This document shows positions 58,270-64,000 of a stretch of 64,000 bases of DNA, piece after piece. The stretch covers positions 124,001-188,000 of the forward strand of contig JAZKZV010000025.1 in the NCBI GenBank assembly GCA_045612845.1, in the 5' to 3' direction. The notes under the pieces are model-generated. The model was not told where the DNA came from, did not search any database, and was given only the letters and a program-made list of their open reading frames with translations. The DNA is from Ornithomonoglobus_A sp045612845 (GTDB lineage Bacteria; Bacillota; Clostridia; UBA1381). The stretch's first letter is position 1. Every line of letters begins with the position of its first letter. Both the position numbers and the translations under genes were made by a program.

Positions 58270-60535
58270 ATTTGAGTAATTTATATATTAGGCTCGAAAC
58301 CTCTGCTCTTGTTATTAAGCCTTGCGGTTTTATGGTATCGTCCTCATACCCGCTTACAATTTTATTGTGAACAAGCTTATATATTTCATCTTGTGCCCAT
58401 TCGGGAATTTCGTTTGAATCAGCGAATGTATAGTTGTATTTGCCGCTATCCTTTATAGTTCTTCCCAGAACAGTCATTGCCTCAGCTCTTGTTATATGGT
58501 CGGACGATGCAAATGATATTGTATCAGTGCTGCCACGTCCGTTCATTATGCCATTTTCAACAACTGCATTTATTGCGTTCTTTGCCCATTCGGGAATTTC
58601 GTTTGCGTCAGCAAATTGCGTTTTTGAAGAGGAATACCTGTCTAAATCAAAACCCATGTATCTCGAAATTGTCATGGCGAATTCTGCTCTTGTCATATTG
58701 TTATCGGGGAAGAATGCCATGCCATTCTCTGTTTCTATACCACTAAAAATTTTATCCTCACTAAGGGATATAATCATATCGTTTGCCCAATGTCTTTTTG
58801 TATCGTAAAACGCGGATACTGCGCTTATTGTAACATCTATTTCCTTTGTGATATTTCCGACAGTTATTCTGATTTTTCCTTTAGCATCTTTAGTTGCAGG
58901 GTTAGGTGTAAATATACCTGTGTCTGTGATTGTACCGATATTTGTATCGACATCCCATTTTATATTATCGCCTGATATATATATTTCTCTCTCATCTGCG
59001 TATGCAACGGGGCGTAGTTGTATTTGAATATTATCACCTGCATTGAATGATAGCTCACTAATCTTCTCCCATGTTGTGATGTCAAAGACTGCCATATCAT
59101 CAATCTTGTCGTAAACATTAAACGTTATTGGTAACGTTGTATCATTAACATGTGCAAGTATTTTGGATTTACCGCTTTTATCGAATGTAACTACATTGTT
59201 GTTTACTTGCGCATCGTCAGAGGAATAGTTTAATTTATAATCTGTTATCTCATAATCTGATGTATCAAAAATTCTTCCGACGCTAAGTACTTGTGTTGAA
59301 TTTAACAAAACATTTTCATTTAAGTCTACAAATCTGATGTAACCGGGAGTGTTTGTCTTTTCTCTTTTATCTAACAAAAATATAAAATTAGCAACATTAC
59401 GCGGTGCTCCGTTTGATGGCTTGTTTACAATGCCGAATGTGGGATTTTGTGGCAGCCACATACCCATCGTTGTTGAACCTCCGCCATCAAAATTTATTGC
59501 ATCAACACAGCCTAATTCCTGCATTCGTTTTGCAAGCTCCGTAAGTGATGCGCCGCTGCTGTATCCGCTTTGTCTTCCGTCAAGCGTATAGAAAATCACA
59601 TTACCATCAGATTTTATACCTGCTGCAGTTCTCGGATGAACACCTGCCTCAAAGCCTGAACCAATATTCCCGTACTTTAAAAGACGACCGCCTACAGAAC
59701 TTGTCGCCTCGACCGCCTCGCTCCAAAGATTTTTCTCTGAATTTATAGCAGTATTCGTTATTGTAAGTGAATCGCCGACTTTAATTTGTCGCATAAATTC
59801 CATTAAATCTTCTCTGCCGCCTGCAATATCAATCTGCAGAAGGATTTTTCCGTCGGGAATTTTAATCTCTCCGTTATATTCGAAAATTTCTTCTGCGGTT
59901 ACTGTTGCTTTTTTATCTATACTTATTGACCCGTCCGTAATTGAACATAACACATAAAGACAGTCAGATGTTGTTTTTGTTGTTTCGCCGAATTTATCTG
60001 TGAGTAAATATATCGGGTCAAATCCGGGTTGACACCATTTGTTTATAAACATTATTTCTGCTTCATTTTCACCATTGGAAATTGTAGTTTTAATTTGAAG
60101 AGTATCAATAAATGCACTTCCGTCTTCTCTGAAACCTATTGCATCTTGTGCATCGTATTCTTTGGATACGATTTCTCCGCCTGATATTGTATATCCCATC
60201 TGCAGACCTGTCTGGAATGAAAAATAGTCCGCATTTATGCCCATTCTGCTCCTTAAACCGTTTTTTTCAACAAACTGGTTTGCACCATGTATATTTATAG
60301 TACCCCATAAAGAATCACCATTAACCATAACGGGAACAATATCCTCATTGGGAGTGTATTCTACATAGTATTCGCTTTGATTGCCGCGTAACCCGTCTTT
60401 AAAACTGTTCTGATAGAAGGTATGAGAGTGCATTACTTCGCTGTTGCTGTTATAAATATTGCCAAGTATGCCGGCATATACAGATGTATTAACAAAAATC
60501 GCGAAAGCAACAACGGATACTATTAACTTTTTCAC
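58268..60535 (-). CDS. Secreted SLH-anchored phosphodiester glycosidase (NAGPA/DUF2233) protein
   Basis: A 755-residue cell-surface protein. Signal peptide (about 1-22; KKLIVSVVAFAIFVNTSVYA). A NAGPA domain in the first half contains HPRTAAGIKSDG, FYTLDGRQSGYSSGASLTEL and DAINFDGGGSTTM, the catalytic core of phosphodiester alpha-GlcNAcase. The middle has Ig-like strands (about 400-570). Three SLH motifs end it (FYDTKRHWANDMI, FADANEIPEWAKNAI and FADSNEIPEWAQDEI); SLH repeats bind cell-wall polymer. GTG 60535 lies 6 bases after GGGGTG; the GTG at 60544 overlaps that site. Substrate unknown, possibly teichoic-acid-like or wall phosphodiesters (inference). Confidence 0.88.
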   Translation of the reverse strand: MKKLIVSVVAFAIFVNTSVYAGILGNIYNSNSEVMHSHTFYQNSFKDGLRGNQSEYYVEYTPNEDIVPVMVNGDSLWGTINIHGANQFVEKNGLRSRMGINADYFSFQTGLQMGYTISGGEIVSKEYDAQDAIGFREDGSAFIDTLQIKTTISNGENEAEIMFINKWCQPGFDPIYLLTDKFGETTKTTSDCLYVLCSITDGSISIDKKATVTAEEIFEYNGEIKIPDGKILLQIDIAGGREDLMEFMRQIKVGDSLTITNTAINSEKNLWSEAVEATSSVGGRLLKYGNIGSGFEAGVHPRTAAGIKSDGNVIFYTLDGRQSGYSSGASLTELAKRMQELGCVDAINFDGGGSTTMGMWLPQNPTFGIVNKPSNGAPRNVANFIFLLDKREKTNTPGYIRFVDLNENVLLNSTQVLSVGRIFDTSDYEITDYKLNYSSDDAQVNNNVVTFDKSGKSKILAHVNDTTLPITFNVYDKIDDMAVFDITTWEKISELSFNAGDNIQIQLRPVAYADEREIYISGDNIKWDVDTNIGTITDTGIFTPNPATKDAKGKIRITVGNITKEIDVTISAVSAFYDTKRHWANDMIISLSEDKIFSGIETENGMAFFPDNNMTRAEFAMTISRYMGFDLDRYSSSKTQFADANEIPEWAKNAINAVVENGIMNGRGSTDTISFASSDHITRAEAMTVLGRTIKDSGKYNYTFADSNEIPEWAQDEIYKLVHNKIVSGYEDDTIKPQGLITRAEVSSLIYKLLK

Positions 60536-60586
60536 ATTTAACACCCCGCAGTCCTTTTTTAAATACTAATATTTTTATATGAATTT

Positions 60587-60615
60587 ATTTTATCACAAAT
60601 GCGTCAAATAATCAA
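60587..60615 (-). promoter_or_regulatory. Promoter of the SLH protein gene
   Basis: On the minus strand -35 TTGATT (60615-60610), 17-base spacer, -10 TAAAAT (60592-60587). The 60545-60757 gap holds this and the divergent GT2 promoter, nothing else. Confidence 0.55.
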
Positions 60616-60694
60616 CAATATAAGTAATAAATTTAATGTTAATTTATGCTTTATATGTAAAAAAACTTATAGATATAAAATAATGCAAAAATAC

Positions 60695-60723
60695 TTGTAA
60701 TTATAAAAAAAATATAGTATAAT
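60695..60723 (+). promoter_or_regulatory. Promoter of the GT2 glycosyltransferase
   Basis: -35 TTGTAA (60695-60700), 17-base spacer, -10 TATAAT (60718-60723). Confidence 0.65.
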
Positions 60724-60757
60724 GGATATATGTGGTATATAATAGAGGAGGTGTTGT

Positions 60758-61702
60758 ATGAGTAAGATAGTGTATGTGGTTATTCCGTGCTATAACGAAG
60801 AAGAAGTTTTACATGAGGCATCAAGGCAAATGTTACAACTTTTAAAGGAAATGAAGAGGAACGAACTTGTTGATAATAAAAGTCGCATAGTTTTTGTGGA
60901 CGACGGTTCAAAGGATAAGACGTGGGATATTATAGACAGACTTTCAAATGATTACGAAGAAATTTGTGGTATAAAACTTGCTCATAATGTGGGACACCAG
61001 AATGCGTTGTTTGCGGGTCTTATGAGCGTGAGGGATGAGTGTGATTGTGCAATTTCCATTGATGCTGACTTGCAGGACGATATACGAGTAATACCCGAAA
61101 TGCTCCAACATTTTAATAATGGGTGTGATGTGGTATATGGTGTGCGTAAGGAACGTAAAACCGATACGTTCTTTAAACGCACAACCGCAGTTATGTTTTA
61201 TAAGCTCATGAAAGCTATGGGCGTAAATATAGTGTTTAACCATGCGGATTACAGACTGATGAGTAAACGAGCCCTTAAGGCTTTTTCTGAGTTTGAGGAA
61301 AGAAATCTGTTCCTCAGGGGAATGGTGCCTTTAGTTGGATTTAATTCCGAGAATGTGTATTATGACAGAAAAGAGCGATTTGCGGGTGAATCGAAATATC
61401 CGCTTAAAAAAATGCTTTCATTTGCGTTTGACGGTATAACCTCGTTTAGTATAAGTCCTATAAGACTTATAAGCTCATTCGGTATTATTGTATGTATATT
61501 TTCGTTTATTATGGCACTGTATGCATTTATACAAAAGCTTATGGGCAACACGAGTGATGGTTGGGCTTCGCTGATGGTATCAATATGGTTTATCGGCGGT
61601 GTTCAGCTTCTGTCAGTAGGCTTGGTTGGTGAATATATAGGCAAGATATATAAAGAGGTTAAAAGAAGACCAAGATATATAATCGAAGAATATAAGAAAT
61701 AA
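60758..61702 (+). CDS. Glycosyltransferase family 2, polyprenyl-phosphate type
   Basis: A 314-residue membrane glycosyltransferase of the GtrB/DPM1 form. N-terminal GT-A domain: VVIPCYNEEEVL, VDDGSKDKTW, LAHNVGHQNALFAG, DADLQDD (metal site) and ADYRLMS. Two membrane helices (about 235-258 and 270-295) and a basic end. Such enzymes move a sugar onto undecaprenyl phosphate for cell-wall or surface decoration. GAGGAGG precedes the ATG. Sits between the SLH protein and trxB; not clearly an operon with either. Confidence 0.9.
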   Translation: MSKIVYVVIPCYNEEEVLHEASRQMLQLLKEMKRNELVDNKSRIVFVDDGSKDKTWDIIDRLSNDYEEICGIKLAHNVGHQNALFAGLMSVRDECDCAISIDADLQDDIRVIPEMLQHFNNGCDVVYGVRKERKTDTFFKRTTAVMFYKLMKAMGVNIVFNHADYRLMSKRALKAFSEFEERNLFLRGMVPLVGFNSENVYYDRKERFAGESKYPLKKMLSFAFDGITSFSISPIRLISSFGIIVCIFSFIMALYAFIQKLMGNTSDGWASLMVSIWFIGGVQLLSVGLVGEYIGKIYKEVKRRPRYIIEEYKK

Positions 61703-61728
61703 TTAAAATGCAGAAAGGCTGTATAAAT

Positions 61729-62661
61729 ATGTATGATATAATTATAATAGGTGCAGGACCTGCGGGTCTTAGTGCGGCAATATATGCGCAAAGAGCTAAT
61801 ATGAAGACGCTTGTCATAGAGAAATTATCAAGCGGTGGTCAAATTATGAAGACCAGTGAAGTGGATAATTATCCGGGATTTTATAATGTACCGTCAGGTA
61901 ATGAGCTTAGCGAGGCATTCTTAAAGCATGCACAGAAATTCGGTACAACTATTGTATCCGAAAGCGTTAAATCGATAGAAAATGCACCGTATGATGTCAA
62001 GGTGGTTCATACAAAACGCCATACCTATATGACAAAAACAATTATATTTGCAATGGGTGCAAATCCTAAAAAGCTTGGTGTTGACGGAGAAATGGAGCTT
62101 GGCGGAAGTGGTGTGTCATATTGTGCGCATTGCGACGGTGCATTCTTTAAAGGTAAGGATGTTGCGGTAATAGGTGGCGGTAATACTGCCTGTGAGGATG
62201 CAATATATTTATCTAAGCTGTGTAACCGTGTCTATCTTATAAATCGTTCCAAAAAATTCAGAGCAGCAGCGTCTATTTTAGATAATGTTAAAAGACAGAG
62301 TAATATTATGATTATAACTGATGCTGTATGTGAGAGGTTTAATGGTGAGGGACGTCTTCATAGTATAGATATTAAAAACACCATAACGCAGGAAAAAGCT
62401 GTTTTAAATGTAAGCGGAGCTATTGTTGCAATAGGCGTAACTCCCGACTCGAAGCTTGCAAGTGATTGCGGAGTTGAGGTTTGTGATTATGGCTTTATAA
62501 AAACAGATATTTATATGAAAACAAATATAAACGGTATTTACGCGGCGGGTGATGTAAGAACAACACCATTAAGACAAATTGTAACTGCTGCATCAGATGG
62601 TGCGATTGCAGCAACCAGTGCAGCTTCATATGTTAATGAGCTTGGTGTAAAAACTGTTTAA
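61729..62661 (+). CDS. trxB: Thioredoxin-disulfide reductase-like flavoprotein
   Basis: FAD/NAD(P)H enzyme reducing thioredoxin. FAD loop IIGAGPAGLSAAIYAQRA, the redox site YCAHCDGAFF (C-x2-C), NAD(P)-binding GGGNTACEDAIYL, and AAGDVRTTPLRQIVTAASDGAIAA. 310 residues from ATG 61729, about 10 bases after GAAAGG; an upstream ATG at 61708 is before that site. Redox-active Cys pair intact. Some clostridial members use ferredoxin instead of NADPH; this cannot be told. Confidence 0.93.
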   Translation: MYDIIIIGAGPAGLSAAIYAQRANMKTLVIEKLSSGGQIMKTSEVDNYPGFYNVPSGNELSEAFLKHAQKFGTTIVSESVKSIENAPYDVKVVHTKRHTYMTKTIIFAMGANPKKLGVDGEMELGGSGVSYCAHCDGAFFKGKDVAVIGGGNTACEDAIYLSKLCNRVYLINRSKKFRAAASILDNVKRQSNIMIITDAVCERFNGEGRLHSIDIKNTITQEKAVLNVSGAIVAIGVTPDSKLASDCGVEVCDYGFIKTDIYMKTNINGIYAAGDVRTTPLRQIVTAASDGAIAATSAASYVNELGVKTV

Positions 62662-62680
62662 AATTCCCAATACAAAGCTA

Positions 62681-62709
62681 TTGCGTTTATTGTAGTTAGA
62701 TGTTATAAT
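62681..62709 (+). promoter_or_regulatory. Promoter for speD and the decarboxylase
   Basis: -35 TTGCGT (62681-62686), 17-base spacer, -10 TATAAT (62704-62709). Transcription would begin near 62716, after the upstream ATG at 62715, which supports the later start of speD at 62751. Confidence 0.7.
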
Positions 62710-62750
62710 TACTTATGTTTGATAAATATACACGAGAGGCGGGTGCATAT

Positions 62751-63554
62751 ATGAAAGATAAAATAAGTCTTTACGGATTTAATAATCTTACAAAAACACT
62801 TAGTTTTAATATTTACGACGTTTGCTACGCAAAAGGTGAGCGTGAGCAAAAGGATTACATTGCATATATAGATGAACAATACAACAGTGATCGTTTGACA
62901 GGTATTCTTACAAAGGTTACCGAAATGATTGGTGCTACGGTTTTAAATATATCAAAGCAGGACTATGAGCCCCAGGGTGCTTCAGTTAATATTCTTATTG
63001 CCGAAAAGGACCTTGATGATGATAAAATTGATGTATCATGCAATAAGGGTGTTCTATCACCTCAGACGGTGCATGCACATCTTGATAAGAGCCATGTAAC
63101 TGTACATACATTCCCGGAATATCATCCCGATAATTCAATATCGACATTCCGTGTCGATATTGATGTATCAACCTGCGGTACAATTTCGCCGCTTAATGCG
63201 TTGGACTTTCTTATAAGCAGCTTTGATTCGGATATTATTACAATAGACTATCGTGTAAGAGGATTTACAAGAGATGTTGAGGGTAAGAAATATTTTATTG
63301 ACCACGACATAAAATCCATTCAGGACTATATAAATGATGAAACACTTACTAAGTATGACGCTATTGATGTAAATGTATATCAGTCAAATATTTTCCATAC
63401 GAAAATGCTTATAAAGGATATCGAACTGCAAAACTATCTCTTTAATAAGGATGTATACGAAATTCCGCCCAAAAGACGTCTTATGATAACAGATAGTCTA
63501 AGACAGGAAATGATAGAAATTTTCAGCGGACAGAATGTATATTCTAAAAAATGA
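62751..63554 (+). CDS. speD: S-adenosylmethionine decarboxylase proenzyme (class 1A, E. coli type)
   Basis: Provides decarboxylated S-adenosylmethionine for spermidine synthesis. Self-cleavage gives a pyruvoyl group from the Ser in AHLDKSHVTVHTFPEYHP. The C-terminal half includes CGTISPLNALDFLIS and RVRGFTRD. 267 residues, as for E. coli SpeD (264), longer than the 120-130-residue Bacillus type. ATG 62751 follows GAGGCGGGTG; the upstream ATG at 62715 is not likely to be in the mRNA. ATGA overlap with the next gene. Confidence 0.94.
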   Translation: MKDKISLYGFNNLTKTLSFNIYDVCYAKGEREQKDYIAYIDEQYNSDRLTGILTKVTEMIGATVLNISKQDYEPQGASVNILIAEKDLDDDKIDVSCNKGVLSPQTVHAHLDKSHVTVHTFPEYHPDNSISTFRVDIDVSTCGTISPLNALDFLISSFDSDIITIDYRVRGFTRDVEGKKYFIDHDIKSIQDYINDETLTKYDAIDVNVYQSNIFHTKMLIKDIELQNYLFNKDVYEIPPKRRLMITDSLRQEMIEIFSGQNVYSKK

Positions 63555-64000
63555 AGAGATTAAGTCAGAGAAATGCGCCAATATATGAGGCGCTTATAGA
63601 GCATACAAAAAACAGAGTAGTAAGAATGGATGTTCCCGGGCATAAGGGCGGCAGGGGTAACAAAGAGCTACGCGATTTTTTGGGTGAACAGTGCCTTAAT
63701 ATTGATGTAAACTCAATGAAAGCACTCGACAATCTTTGCCATCCTGTAAGTGTTATACGAGATGCAGAGCGTCTTGCGGCACAAGCCTGTAATGCAGAAC
63801 ATGCATTTTTAATTGTAAATGGTAATACATTCGCTGTACAGGTTATGATAATGTCGGTATGTAAAGCGGGCGAAAAGATAATTATGCCGCGTAACGTACA
63901 CAGAAGTGCCATAAATGCTCTTGTAATATGCGGTGCAGTGCCGGTTTATGTAAATCCCGGAATAAGCCGCGAGCTTGGTATACCTTTGGGAATGTCTGTT
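63551..64000 (+). CDS. Orn/Lys/Arg decarboxylase (probable arginine decarboxylase), partial (N-terminal 150 residues)
   Basis: PLP fold-I basic amino acid decarboxylase of the SpeA/CadA-like Firmicute type, cut by the right edge. Visible: RNAPIYEALIEHTKN, RMDVPGHKGGRG (the usual MPGHK block), DAERLAAQACNAEHAFLIVNGNT (substrate-loop region) and PRNVHRSAINALVICG. The PLP lysine is beyond the window. It overlaps speD by four bases (ATGA), consistent with agmatine or putrescine production for polyamines. Lysine decarboxylase cannot be ruled out, but the speD neighbour favours arginine. Confidence 0.85.
   Translation, partial: MKRLSQRNAPIYEALIEHTKNRVVRMDVPGHKGGRGNKELRDFLGEQCLNIDVNSMKALDNLCHPVSVIRDAERLAAQACNAEHAFLIVNGNTFAVQVMIMSVCKAGEKIIMPRNVHRSAINALVICGAVPVYVNPGISRELGIPLGMSV

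Noticed and set aside
1..64000. CRISPR arrays, tRNA, rRNA, phage genes
   Set aside because: No regularly spaced repeats, cloverleaf sequences, rRNA blocks or phage structural genes were recognised.

Overview
The window is AT-rich DNA from a Clostridia-type Firmicute, probably an anaerobic gut or fibre-degrading lineage. The evidence is strong AGGAGG ribosome sites, TTGACA-17-TATAAT promoters, TTG/GTG starts, AddAB in place of RecBCD, RemA, PrkC/Stp, an S-layer-homology (SLH) protein, a glycyl radical enzyme, and sporulation-type genes (a SPOCS/LysM protein and a PdaB-like deacetylase). I cannot name the species. No rRNA, tRNA, CRISPR array, prophage or intact insertion sequence was seen. No stretch over about 300 bases lacks a gene once the unlisted 40-residue gene at 14557-14679 is counted.

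Layout. 1-2.4 kb (minus): DUF624 membrane protein and the N-terminal 513 residues of MnmG. 2.6-6.9 kb: rhamnulokinase, a YgjV-like protein, a SipL-like SPOCS/LysM protein, GreA. 6.9-11 kb: three overlapping M42 aminopeptidase paralogues and QueA. 11.1-14.5 kb: a propanediol/glycerol-dehydratase-type glycyl radical enzyme and its activase. 14.5-20.5 kb: a small Cys-rich membrane peptide (minus), DUF896, AsnA, AsnS, a TPR protein, RarA, an EamA transporter. 20.5-24.9 kb: DUF512 radical-SAM protein, Der, PlsY, GpsA. 25-39 kb: a housekeeping run YicC-RemA-Gmk-RpoZ-PriA-Def-Fmt-YugP-RsmB-RlmN-Stp-PrkC-RsgA-Rpe-ThiN. 38.8-41.3 kb: cysteine desulfurase and ThiI, separated by a strongly foldable intergenic element. 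41.3-51.9 kb: AddB, AddA, two unnamed membrane proteins, an RNase M5-like Toprim protein and three small unknown proteins. 52.1-56.5 kb: Lrp regulator, alanine/glycine:cation symporter and, convergent, a Ca2+-type P-ATPase. 56.7-64 kb: a decayed REP-associated transposase relative with a lysine-rich tail, PdaB-like deacetylase, SLH-anchored phosphodiester glycosidase (minus), a GT2 glycosyltransferase, TrxB, SpeD and the start of an Orn/Lys/Arg decarboxylase.

How genes work together. Rhamnulokinase and the dehydratase could be two ends of deoxy-sugar fermentation (rhamnose to lactaldehyde to 1,2-propanediol to propanal), though the middle steps are not here. Def and Fmt handle N-terminal formyl-methionine. 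Stp and PrkC are an antagonistic phosphatase/kinase pair. The desulfurase feeds sulfur to ThiI. AsnA makes asparagine and AsnS charges it to tRNA. SpeD and the decarboxylase begin polyamine synthesis.

Most unusual points: (1) the 56738-57409 protein resembles a REP-associated tyrosine transposase whose HUH histidines are gone and whose C-terminus is a histone-H1-like lysine/proline/alanine tail, which suggests a domesticated nucleic-acid-binding protein; a GTAG-headed REP-like palindrome lies at 10951-10976 and a GGGGAC hairpin sits in the gene's own leader. (2) The middle M42 peptidase has Lys where the catalytic Glu should be. (3) The dehydratase activase lacks the usual ferredoxin insert. 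(4) The 39993-40096 element folds as nested stems with 9-bp terminal inverted repeats.
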